From positions 62,001-126,000 of the forward strand of contig CALQCC020000006.1 of NCBI GenBank assembly GCA_943328975.2: a DNA stretch of 64,000 nt, written 5' to 3'. The translations under genes were made by a program, and so were the position numbers. Below the pieces are notes generated by a model. That model had not been told where the DNA came from. It did no database searches and saw only the letters and a list, made by a program, of their open reading frames with translations. This DNA comes from Bordetella parapertussis. Its GTDB lineage: Bacteria; Acidobacteriota; Terriglobia; Bryobacterales; Bryobacteraceae. Numbering within the stretch: position 1 is the stretch's first letter; every line of letters starts with the position of its first letter. This document shows positions 7,723-15,896 of this stretch, in pieces.

Positions 7723-8847
7723 ATGTTTGGCTCACTGAGAATCGCGCATGGGCTTCTTCTGGCCGCATTTGTCTCGGATCCGCTTCTCGCTCAAGACGAC
7801 ATTTCTAAGCTGCTGGAGAAAGAGCTACAGGTGAACCGTCTGGCGGGGATGGCGGTGGTGGTTCGGGCGGACGGCGCGGCGGTGATCGGATCTGCTGGAG
7901 TGAAGCGGGATGGGGAGAGTGCCGCTATCGAGAGGGGGAATCTATTCCATCTGGGATCGAATACCAAGGCATTCACGGCGACGATGATTGCTCGCTTGGT
8001 GGAAACTGGAAAGCTGTCGTGGGCGACAACGCCGCTGGATGTTTTTCCGGAGTTGCGGGCGACGCTGCATCCGGCGCTGAAGGATGTGACGCTGGAGCAA
8101 CTGCTATCGCATCATGCGGGGATCGCACCGTACAGCGACTCGAGTGAGAAGGAATACAAGGCGCTGCCTCCGATCAGTGGCAGCGCGGTGGAACAACGAA
8201 TCAAGTTTTCGGCGTGGGTGCTGCAGCATAAACCCGCGCTGGCTCCGGGAAAGAAGGGGTCCTACTCCAACGCGGGTTTCGTGATCGCGGCGGCGATGGC
8301 GGAGCGAGTCACGGGATCGTCTTGGGAGGAGTTGGTTACGGCGCACGTGCTGGAGCCGCTGGGAATCCATGCGGTGTATGCGTGGCCGGCGACGGGGGAT
8401 CGCGGCCAACCGTGGGGCCACTCGGAAACGAAGAAGGGCCTCAAGGCGCAGGATCCAGCGGATGAATTGGAGCAGCTACCGCCGTTCCTTCTGCCCGCGG
8501 GCGGCATGGCGATGTCGATGGGCGATTACGGCAAGTTTCTACAGGAACACTTGCGAGGCTTGGAGGGCAAGAAGAGTTCGTTTCTTTCGGTCGAGACGAT
8601 TCGCAAGTTGCACTCCTCCTCGATGATGGACAAGTACGCGTTGGGCTGGGGGATTGCGCCAGTGGATGGCGTCCCCTCGAGTTCGCATACTGGCAGCGCG
8701 GGGAGTTTCTACGCGGTCGTGGTCCTGCAACCGGGCCGCGATGTGGCGGTCGCCGTGGTTACGAATTCGGATGGCGTGAGAAGCGAGACCAGCGCGAAGA
8801 AAGTATTGAAGGCGTTGCTGGCGCAACACCTTAGTCCGGCGCGCTGA
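7723..8847 (+). CDS. Secreted serine hydrolase, beta-lactamase/D-aminopeptidase superfamily
   Basis: A 374-residue protein with a signal peptide (cut probably after PLLAQ). It has the three motifs of the class C beta-lactamase fold: SxxK as LGSNTKAFTA near residue 85, YxN as YSNAGF near 180, and HTG as SSHTGSAG near 313. Such enzymes act in the periplasm as esterases, peptidases or low-activity beta-lactamases; substrate cannot be told. GGTTAAGG just upstream of ATG 7723 may be its ribosome site. It stands alone, 28 bp after the sigma operon. Confidence 0.88.
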   Translation: MFGSLRIAHGLLLAAFVSDPLLAQDDISKLLEKELQVNRLAGMAVVVRADGAAVIGSAGVKRDGESAAIERGNLFHLGSNTKAFTATMIARLVETGKLSWATTPLDVFPELRATLHPALKDVTLEQLLSHHAGIAPYSDSSEKEYKALPPISGSAVEQRIKFSAWVLQHKPALAPGKKGSYSNAGFVIAAAMAERVTGSSWEELVTAHVLEPLGIHAVYAWPATGDRGQPWGHSETKKGLKAQDPADELEQLPPFLLPAGGMAMSMGDYGKFLQEHLRGLEGKKSSFLSVETIRKLHSSSMMDKYALGWGIAPVDGVPSSSHTGSAGSFYAVVVLQPGRDVAVAVVTNSDGVRSETSAKKVLKALLAQHLSPAR

Positions 8848-8911
8848 CTACACTGGCGTACGGGGTAGGCATTCCGATTCAGGACTAGGAAATCTGTCAC
8901 AATAGCTGCCT

Positions 8912-11449
8912 ATGCGTTGCGCGGCTTGTCAGGCTGAGATTGTCAGGCCGGGACGGGTTTGTCCCGAGTGTGCGGTGCCGCTTGATCCCGATCCGGACGC
9001 TACAGAGACTGTAGCGATGAAGGTGAAGCCGCCGTCTTCTTCTGGTTCGTCCGCCAAGGATGGGCGGTTTGCTCCAGGAGTATTGCTGGCGGAGCGCTAC
9101 CGTATCATTTCGATGATCGGGCGAGGGGGCATGGGCGAGGTTTACCGGGCCTCCGATTTGAAGCTGAACCAACCTGTGGCGCTGAAGTTTTTGCCTGCCG
9201 CTGTTGCGAAGAAACCTGGGCTGCTGGAGCGGTTTCATGGCGAGGTTCCCATCGCTCGGCAAGTCTCGCATCCGAACGTGTGCCGCGTTTACGACATTGG
9301 AGAGGCTGAGGGCACCGCGTTCATTTCGATGGAGTATGTGGACGGCGAGGACCTCGGCAGCCTGCTGCGGCGCATCGGGCACCTGCCTACTGCCAAAGCT
9401 ACGGAGATCGCGCGCAAGTTGTGCGCGGGTTTGGCTGCGGCGCATGCGAAGGGCGTGCTGCATCGCGACCTGAAGCCTGGCAACATCATGATCGATGGGC
9501 GCGGGCAGGTCCTCATCATGGACTTCGGGCTCGCGTCGCGGGCGCGGAGGTGCGCAACGGGACTCCAGCGTACATGGCTCCCGAGCAGCTTTCGGGGAAA
9601 GAAGTTTCGGAACGCAGCGACATCTACGCGCTCGGGCTGGTGCTGCACGAAATCTCCATGGGGGAGCGCGCGTTCAAGGGTAAAGACCGCTCCACCCTCC
9701 CGAGCGCGGTGAGCATCGTCCGCGACATCGACCCCATCGTCGACCGCGTCATCGCCCGCTGCCTCGATCCCGATCCGGCCAAGCGTCCGCAATCGGCCCT
9801 GGGCCTCGCCCGGATGCTGCCCGGTGGCGATCCGCTGGCCGAGGCCCTTGCGGCGGGCGATACACCCTCCCCCGAACTCGTCGCCAACTCCGGCTCCACC
9901 GAAGTCCTGCGCGTCCCCGTCGCCATCGCATGTTTGGCCGCCGTGATCCTGGGCATTGGAGGCGTCGCCTAGATGCAGCAGCGCAACAACTTCGTCAACA
10001 AGGTGCCCATGGAGTTCGCGCCGGACTTTCTCGCGGTCAAGGCTCGCGACATCGCCGCTGGTTTGGGCTACACCGAACGACCCGTGGATCGCGCCTTCGG
10101 CTGGTTCACGGATGCGGGATACCGCACCTACGCGAGCGCGCAGCCCGACGCCGCGCGCTGCTTGACACAACAGGGAACCAATCGGCCTCCCCCGCTCATC
10201 TTCTGGTACCGCGAAGCTCCCCGCTACCTGGTGGGAGAGGAGGGTGGAGCCGTCGAGAGAAATACCCCCCCCGCGGCGGAGCCGGGAAATCTCGAAATGC
10301 AGCTCGATTCCGAGGGTCGCCTGCTGCAGTTCCGCACTTGGCCGTCCGAGACGGCAGCGGCAGAGAAGCCCGCCACAGACTTCTCCAAACTGCTGACCGC
10401 CGCGGGATTCGATCCCTCGAAACTGACCGCAGCCGATCCCTCGTGGACACCGCCGATGGCGTTCGATACCCGAGCCGCGTGGACAAGCAAAGAGGGCTCC
10501 GACCCCATCCGCATCGAAGTAGCCTCGTGGCGGGGGCAGGTGGTGGCGTTGCAGCGCCAGCTTCCCTGGAACGTGGCCGCGCCCCCGGTGAATCGTCTCT
10601 TCAACTTCTATTTTTTGCTCCTGTTGCCGCTGGTGGCCGCCCTTGTGGCTTGGCGCAACCTCCGGCTGGGGCGTGGGCACAAACGCGGCGCGAATCGCTT
10701 GGCCGGGTTCCTCCTCGTGTGCCAGATCACTTCTCAACTCCTCGCGTCCCACCACATTCCGCAGAACGAGGAAGGCTTGGTCATCGTTACGGCGCTGCGG
10801 GACGCCCTGTACCTCCCCGTAGCCCTCTGGTTGATCTACGTTGCCTTTGAACCTTTCCTGCGCCGTTACGTGCCCCACACTTGGTTGGCTGGAGCCGCTT
10901 GCTAGAGGGCCGCTGGAAGGACCCGCTGGTGGGCGGCAATTTACTGGCGGGCTGGGCATGAGCCTTATAGAGATGGTGGCCCCCAACCCCAACGTGAATG
11001 TATTCCTACTTGCGGATGCCAGCGGTTCCATCGCATTTCTCGCCGCCATGGCGAGCAAAGGGATCAGCGCCACATTGCTCCTTACGTTGCTGTGGCTCTT
11101 GTTTCGCATTCCCACCCGGCGCGATTGGCTGGCGTCCGTTCTGATGGTCGGCGTGTCAATTGCCGTGGCCGGGCCACGCGGCATTGGAATATTGACGTTT
11201 GGGACCTTAATAGGGATTGTGGCTCTGCTCCTCACGCGCTTCGGGGTCCTGGCATTGGCAGCGGCTTTCGTTACCGCCTACCTCGCCGTCTTCGGGGTCG
11301 CGCCTTGGACCACGTCTATCTCGGTGTGATACGCCAAGACGATGTTCCTCGCCATTGCCTTGATTCTGGCCATCGCGATCTACGGCTTCCGCACCACGCT
11401 CGCGGGGCGGGCCTTGTGGCAAGATGGATTGGAAAAGGACGGTGCCTAA
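8912..11449 (+). pseudogene. Broken membrane Ser/Thr protein kinase gene
   Basis: Pieces of one large kinase in three frames. The intact start has a zinc ribbon (MRCAACQ...CPECAVPL), then the kinase lobes with [27 protein letters not shown] and DFGLAS. At about 9536-9541 the frame shifts and continues [17 protein letters not shown] to about 9969, apparently missing part of the activation loop. An in-frame TAG at 9970-9972 interrupts the first membrane segment; the same frame continues with MQQRNNFVNKVPMEFAPD to about 10875. A single-base shift near 10880 gives GWSRLLEGRWKDPLVGG, then another shift near 10945-10965 leads to a multi-TM tail. An in-frame TGA at 11327-11329 stands where Trp would fit, followed by YAKTMFLAIALILAIAIYGF to TAA 11449. 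Five lesions make this non-functional as one kinase. Confidence 0.88.
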
Positions 11450-11731
11450 ATGGATTGGGAGTACGTAGAAACCGAAGCCCCTGAAGCATTCTGCCGCATG
11501 GAACATTTCGGCATCAAGAAGGTACTGGAAGACGGGAACACCGTGGAGTTTTTAGTGACCGTGCGCAAGTACGTGAACGGACCTGATCCCGCGATGTCTT
11601 TTTTCGCCGAGGCGGATAAGCAGGTGAATCAGAAGTCCGCCCCGTATACTCCGGTGGGTTGGGGCTCGACACAGAATGACGCGCTGTGGGAGTGCATCAA
11701 GGCGATCCGTAAGTTTCCGTATCAACCGTAG
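11450..11731 (+). CDS. Hypothetical 93-residue protein
   Basis: A small soluble protein, MDWEYVETEAPEAFCRMEHF at the start and AIRKFPYQP at the end. It begins directly after the last stop of the broken kinase gene (TAA 11447-11449, ATG 11450), with no clear ribosome site. No family recognised. Its charged, regular composition and codon use look like a real gene, but it might be an orphan left beside the decayed kinase. Confidence 0.6.
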   Translation: MDWEYVETEAPEAFCRMEHFGIKKVLEDGNTVEFLVTVRKYVNGPDPAMSFFAEADKQVNQKSAPYTPVGWGSTQNDALWECIKAIRKFPYQP

Positions 11732-11748
11732 TTCGGCTACCGTAAACC

Positions 11749-12585
11749 ATGCGCAACGTACTGCTTCTAGTGACCTTCGCCGGGGCTCTATCCGCGCAAT
11801 GGGTCCACTACCCCACGCCCGGTATTCCGCGCACCAAAGACGGCAAACCGAATCTGACCGCTAAAGCGCCGAGACTGAACGGCAAGCCCGACCTCTCCGG
11901 CGTGTGGCATGTGGAACCGAATACGCGCGCAGAGATGAAGCAACTATTCGGCAACGACGTGGACGCGATCGAAGTGCCCGGGATGGAAATCGACACGATC
12001 ACGAAGTACGCGATCACGCTCTTCCCTGATCTCAAACCGGGCACTGAACCGATCCGTCCCGAGGCAGCTGCGATCATGGCTCGGCGCGCGCCGGGAGGAC
12101 CGGAAGCTCTGCCCTCCACGCACTGCCTGCCGTTGGGAATTCCTCTGGCGACCAATCTCTCTGAGTTCAGCAAGATCGTGCAGACGCCTGGTTTGATCGT
12201 GATCATGCTCGAACTCAACGGCGGTATGACGCGCCAGATCTATACCGATGGCCGCAAGCTACCAGTGGATCCGACGCCTTCCTGGCTGGGTTATTCGGTG
12301 GGCAAATGGGAAGGCGACACGCTGGTGGTGGATACTATCGGGCTCAACGACAAGGGCTGGCTGGACATCTTCGGGCATCCGCAGAGCGAAGCCATGCACA
12401 TCACCGAGCGCTATCATCGCCGCGACTTCGGGCACATGGATATTGAGATGACCTTCGACGATCCGAAGATGTACACCGAGCCGTTCTCGATCAAGCTGAC
12501 GCATCTGCTGCAGGCGGATACGGATATTTTGGAGTACGTGTGCCTTGAAAACGAGAAGGACAAACCTCATATGGGGTTGCAGTAG
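11749..12585 (+). CDS. Secreted protein of unknown function, acidobacterial type
   Basis: A 278-residue protein with a short signal peptide (MRNVLLLVTFAGALSAQ) and the phrases KPDLSGVW, GYSVGKWEGDTLVVDTIGL and MHITERYHRRDFGHMDIEMTF. Proteins with this D(L/F)SGVW start and GKWEGDTLVVDT core are very abundant in acidobacteria, usually annotated as hypothetical. Periplasmic location is likely; no activity is known to me. The ATG at 11749 gives the signal peptide directly. Confidence 0.8.
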   Translation: MRNVLLLVTFAGALSAQWVHYPTPGIPRTKDGKPNLTAKAPRLNGKPDLSGVWHVEPNTRAEMKQLFGNDVDAIEVPGMEIDTITKYAITLFPDLKPGTEPIRPEAAAIMARRAPGGPEALPSTHCLPLGIPLATNLSEFSKIVQTPGLIVIMLELNGGMTRQIYTDGRKLPVDPTPSWLGYSVGKWEGDTLVVDTIGLNDKGWLDIFGHPQSEAMHITERYHRRDFGHMDIEMTFDDPKMYTEPFSIKLTHLLQADTDILEYVCLENEKDKPHMGLQ

Positions 12586-12620
12586 GCATTCTCCGCGCGT
12601 CAGGTAGATGTTCCCTACAT

Positions 12621-12648
12621 TTGACACGCTCTTGACATCCTCTTGACA
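12621..12648 (+). repeat. Three TTGACA sites phased at 11 bp
   Basis: TTGACA occurs at 12621, 12632 and 12643, exactly 11 bp apart, with related 5-bp spacers (CGCTC, TCCTC, TCCCC). A fourth TTGACA is at 12701. One helical turn per unit places all copies on one face of the DNA, as in direct-repeat sites of OmpR/PhoB-type regulators. It lies about 80-110 bp before the secreted InlB-repeat gene. None of the three has a convincing -10 at 16-18 bp. Confidence 0.55.
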
Positions 12649-12729
12649 TCCCCGATTGGGTACTCCCGCAAGCTGGTTGTAGAGCCGAGATGACTTCGGC
12701 TTGACAACGATAGGGGAGAGAACAATCGA

Positions 12730-14394
12730 ATGAAACTAGGACGATATGGCGGCTTGGTAGCTGCCGGACTGCTTGCACTGGTAACCGCACCAGCCGCGAT
12801 GCAGGCACAAACAACTGTGACTATGTACGGCGCGCTGTCGAATTTTGACGTCATTAATCTCACGGGCCAAGAGACACATGGTTTCGAGATTGAGATCCAT
12901 GGCGTGAACAGCATCGGCGGGGCCTTCAACTGGAATCGCTACGGCGCACCACAAGTGGTGCCGATCCCGGGTGGAGGCGGGGTGTATGTGCGTTACCTCT
13001 CTCCGTGGGATTCCGCGTCGCAGAAATTCTTAGACACGACGCCCGTGGCCGTTCATCCGACGGCAACCAACGGTCACCAATGCGTGCTGGGCACGTATGG
13101 ATATGACACCAGCGGCTGCGAACATTTCGGGGTGTGGACGATGACGAATCCTTCGCAGACGATTTATCGTTGGTTGGTAGCGGACCCCAACAATCCTGGA
13201 CAATTGATCGCTGGCGCTGATTCGCTCGTGGCGATTCCTGCCCCGATCTGGACCGTTCAACCGGCGCTGCCCGCAGAGCCGGTGGTCATCGTAGCAGCTG
13301 TTGATCCGCCGATCCCGCCTCCGCCGGCCAAGCTTTTCGGCGCGGCCCAGTGGATGAAGACCTACAAGACGGAGAACGCACGTCAGGTTGGGTTGGATGA
13401 ATTGGTGGCCGATAACGCAGTGGTTCCCCAAGACGCGGCGAAGATCGAAACCGCGTGGGATCTGATCCAGTCGGAACTCGGCAGCAACAGCAAGAGAAAG
13501 CAGAAGCGTGGTTCGTTGGGCAATGGATCTCACGCGGTGGTACGCCGTTTTGAGTTCTTCCAGTTCACCGGCACGATTGATCCGGTGACGGGAGAGGCGA
13601 TTTGCGCGGACGGATTGTGCAACGCTCCGGCGGATGGTGAAGTCGGCGACTTTATCGGCGCGCAGAATGCGGCTGCGAATCTGAATATTCCGGCGCAATA
13701 CAACGTGACCGTTGCGGTTGCCGGCGACGGTAGTGTCGGCACGGCAGACCGCTTGATCGACTGCCCCAAGGTTACCTGCACCACTGCGGTGAATGCGGAC
13801 GGTCAGATTTCGTTGACCGCGACCAACGGCAAGGGCATCTTCACCGGTTGGACCGGAGCGTGCCAGGGCGTGAATCCGATCTGCACCATCAGGGTGGATT
13901 CGGAAGCGCCCGTGACCGCGACGTTCACTTTGCCGCTCCGCCTTACCGTGAGGTTGACAGGACTCGGAACCGTGACGACCAACCCGAACAGTAGGGACTT
14001 CCTGCCGGGCACGTCCGTGACCATGACGGCAACGCCCGCTGCTGGCTACGTATTGTCCAGTTGGGGAACTTCATGCGCCGGCACGGCGTCCACGTGCACC
14101 ATCACGGTGAACGCTGCGACTACCGTCAGCGTCACGTTCGCCCTCATCGGCGCTCCGGCCCCGCCGCCCGCGGGCACCTCTTACAAGTTGGTGATGAAGA
14201 ACAACGGTAAAGGCACCGTGAGCAGCAATCCGATCGGTTCCAGCTTCTCGAAGGGGACTGCTGTGACGGTCACCGCCGTTCCTGATCCGACCGCAACATG
14301 GACGGGTTGGACGGGTGGAGGATGTTCGGGTCTGGCGTTGACGTGCACTGTCACGATGAACGCGGACACGACAGTACAGGCGAACTTCCGGTAG
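12730..14394 (+). CDS. Secreted protein with three InlB B-type repeats
   Basis: A 554-residue secreted protein with a signal peptide (cut near AAMQAQ). The first ~230 residues are a unique domain rich in aromatic residues; a basic stretch (SKRKQKRG) follows near residue 257. The last ~220 residues hold three divergent InlB/Listeria-type beta-grasp repeats, each with the pattern V-(x)-GxGxVxxxP and GWTGxCxG-(x)-CTVTMNADTTVxAxF. Paired cysteines in each repeat suggest disulphides. This module is common in cell-surface proteins and acts as an adhesive or spacer stalk. A ribosome site (GGGGAGAG) precedes ATG 12730. Confidence 0.82.
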   Translation: MKLGRYGGLVAAGLLALVTAPAAMQAQTTVTMYGALSNFDVINLTGQETHGFEIEIHGVNSIGGAFNWNRYGAPQVVPIPGGGGVYVRYLSPWDSASQKFLDTTPVAVHPTATNGHQCVLGTYGYDTSGCEHFGVWTMTNPSQTIYRWLVADPNNPGQLIAGADSLVAIPAPIWTVQPALPAEPVVIVAAVDPPIPPPPAKLFGAAQWMKTYKTENARQVGLDELVADNAVVPQDAAKIETAWDLIQSELGSNSKRKQKRGSLGNGSHAVVRRFEFFQFTGTIDPVTGEAICADGLCNAPADGEVGDFIGAQNAAANLNIPAQYNVTVAVAGDGSVGTADRLIDCPKVTCTTAVNADGQISLTATNGKGIFTGWTGACQGVNPICTIRVDSEAPVTATFTLPLRLTVRLTGLGTVTTNPNSRDFLPGTSVTMTATPAAGYVLSSWGTSCAGTASTCTITVNAATTVSVTFALIGAPAPPPAGTSYKLVMKNNGKGTVSSNPIGSSFSKGTAVTVTAVPDPTATWTGWTGGGCSGLALTCTVTMNADTTVQANFR

Positions 14395-14406
14395 TTTGCC
14401 CCCGAG

Positions 14407-14445
14407 TCATCGTGGCGCCCCACTCCGACGGCGGCGCCACGATGA
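14407..14445. terminator. Strong hairpin between surface-protein gene and receiver gene
   Basis: Perfect 13-bp inverted repeat: TCATCGTGGCGCC at 14407-14419 and GGCGCCACGATGA at 14433-14445, loop of 13 nt. It starts 12 bp after the upstream stop codon. There is no run of T after it, so it is either a weak terminator or an RNA stem that affects the downstream gene. Confidence 0.5.
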
Positions 14446-14465
14446 TTCAAATTGGCCTTAATTCT

Positions 14466-14876
14466 ATGAATCGAACCATTCTCATCGTGGAAGACTCTGG
14501 CCAGTGCCGTAAGATTCTGGAGATGACCTTCGCTGGCATCAGCGGAGTGTTGATTGAAGCGGTGGAAACGGCCGAGGACGCGCTGCGAGAGTTACGCTCC
14601 GGCAAAGTTTGCGCCCTGGTTACGGATTTGAGGCTCCCGCAAATGAGCGGATTCGATTTGATCGAGTTTGTCCGGTCAGAAGATGGATTCGCCAAGCTGC
14701 CGGTGTTGGTGGTGAGCGGAGAGCGCAGCCAGGACACGCAAGCGCGCGTGATGGCGCTGGGAGCGGACTCCTTCTTCGCCAAACCGTTTTATCCTTCCGC
14801 TGTGCGGGGGGAATTGCTGCGATTGATCGGGAATCCGGAAGCCCAGTCTGCCGGGACTAGCGCTGGTCAATCTTAA
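14466..14876 (+). CDS. Single-domain response regulator (CheY-like receiver)
   Basis: A 136-residue receiver domain with no output domain. The start MNRTILIVEDSGQCRKIL gives the acidic pair (VED), ALVTDLRLPQMSG holds the phosphorylation Asp, VLVVSGE the Thr/Ser position, and FFAKPFYP the conserved Lys-Pro. An earlier ATG at 14442 lies in the 3' arm of the hairpin and would add eight atypical residues, so 14466 is preferred. No histidine kinase is next to it. The 3' end overlaps the convergent DUF167 gene by 20 bp. Confidence 0.88.
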   Translation: MNRTILIVEDSGQCRKILEMTFAGISGVLIEAVETAEDALRELRSGKVCALVTDLRLPQMSGFDLIEFVRSEDGFAKLPVLVVSGERSQDTQARVMALGADSFFAKPFYPSAVRGELLRLIGNPEAQSAGTSAGQS

Positions 14877-15084
14877 CGAGCTTCCGCGTCGCTGTCTGCC
14901 CGCTGATTACTTCCACTCCACTCCGAGGCACACCGTAGTGCCGGGCGAGAAAGTTACACAACTCCTCATTCGCTTGACCTTTGTCCGGAGGCGCAGCCAC
15001 ACGAATTTTCACCGTCCCATCCGCCATTGCTCCCGCAATTTCCGTGCGCGGGCTGCGCGGAGTGACTTTCACCTTGAGCGTCAT
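14857..15084 (-). CDS. DUF167 (YggU) family protein
   Basis: A 75-residue protein with the family features VKVTPRSPRTEI, VKIRVAAPPDKGQANEEL and SGVEVISGQTATRKLVKI. DUF167 proteins are small conserved alpha/beta proteins of unknown role, often encoded after the YggT membrane protein; no yggT is seen here. The ATG at 15084 overlaps the stop of the upstream transthyretin-like gene by 4 bp, so it is the last gene of a four-gene operon. Confidence 0.88.
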   Translation of the reverse strand: MTLKVKVTPRSPRTEIAGAMADGTVKIRVAAPPDKGQANEELCNFLARHYGVPRSGVEVISGQTATRKLVKIDQR

Positions 15085-15404
15085 TCGTTGCTGCGATAGG
15101 TGGTGTAGCCGTAGGGGCTGAGGACCAGTGGAATGTGATATCGCTCACTGGGGTCGCGCACTTCGAAGGTGATGGTGATCGAAGGGAAGAAGGCATCGGG
15201 CAGAACAGTGGCAACGTCAACCATTAGGCGGTAGATCCCTGCGGCCGGCGGTTCGCCAAATTCATCGATCCGGCCTTCGGTGTTGGTGATGCCGTAGCCC
15301 ACTTCCTTCCATCCCTGGCCTGTAATAAAGATATCCAGTTCCACGGGGATACGCGCGCCGGGCGTGCCGTGCGAGGAATCCTGTACCTGGGTCGTAATCA
15401 TCAT
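15081..15404 (-). CDS. Transthyretin-like protein, HIU hydrolase fold with altered active site
   Basis: A 107-residue protein of the 5-hydroxyisourate hydrolase/transthyretin family. The fold is clear from TTQVQDSSHGTPG, GIYRLMVDVA, AFFPSITITFEV and YHIPLVLSPYGYTTYR. Known HIU hydrolases need the N-terminal His of the TTH motif, an Arg, the His of YH(V/I)P and the C-terminal YRGS. Here TTH is TTQ and YRGS is YRSNE, while the Arg (EGRIDEF) and the YHIP His remain. It may have lost hydrolase activity or act as a binding protein. Its operon partners are not purine genes. ATG 15404 or 15401 may be the start. Confidence 0.78.
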   Translation of the reverse strand: MMITTQVQDSSHGTPGARIPVELDIFITGQGWKEVGYGITNTEGRIDEFGEPPAAGIYRLMVDVATVLPDAFFPSITITFEVRDPSERYHIPLVLSPYGYTTYRSNE

Positions 15405-15411
15405 CTCGAGT

Positions 15412-15894
15412 TTATGGTTTCCTTCCGGTTATCTCTGCGTCGACTTTTTCAATATGATGAAAACGGATGCGATAGGTAGCTGCGGCCAAGCCTGCTTCGG
15501 GAAGTTCAAAGCGGGCGGCGATCATCCGTTTCACGGTTTGTCCGCCGCGGATCATTTCTCCGATCCCGAGAGTCGGGTTCGGTTGGGGTAATTTCTCGTA
15601 ATCCAGATAGCGTCCAATTTCGCCCTTGCTCAACAGGCCCGAGGGCGTGGCTTTGTCGCCATCCATCTTATCGAGCTCCAACTGAATGAGGTCGAAGCCG
15701 ACAGCGGAAGGGTTCGTCACGGTGAAGTCGACAATTACCAAAGAGGCTTCGGGCGTGAGCGGTCGGACGCGGACGTCGGTGATGGCGCCGGTCAGGGTCA
15801 GTAAGTGGTTCTGGTTAACGGATACGGTGCTGTAGAGCGCGACGCCGATGATCACGACGGCGGCTAGCAACATTACGATGAATTGGCGGCTCAT
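15412..15894 (-). CDS. Membrane-anchored protein of unknown function
   Basis: A 160-residue protein with one N-terminal membrane segment (about residues 5-24, MLLAAVVIIGVALYSTV) and a periplasmic beta-rich domain containing LVIVDFTVTNPSAVGFDL, reminiscent of LEA/FxLD-type domains. It follows the AI-2E transporter-like gene after 2 bp and precedes the transthyretin-like gene by 7 bp, so it is in the same operon. No family recognised with confidence. Confidence 0.72.
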   Translation of the reverse strand: MSRQFIVMLLAAVVIIGVALYSTVSVNQNHLLTLTGAITDVRVRPLTPEASLVIVDFTVTNPSAVGFDLIQLELDKMDGDKATPSGLLSKGEIGRYLDYEKLPQPNPTLGIGEMIRGGQTVKRMIAARFELPEAGLAAATYRIRFHHIEKVDAEITGRKP

Positions 15895-15896
15895 GA

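Noticed and set aside
9930-10850. 306-residue plus-strand frame overlapping the kinase remnant
   Set aside because: Arg/Gly/Pro-rich alternative frame; the other frame gives sequence fitting the kinase tail.
9289-11235. 648-residue open frame on the minus strand across the broken kinase gene
   Set aside because: It is antisense to clear kinase motifs, full of Arg/Gly/His, and has no recognisable domain. High GC keeps such shadow frames open.
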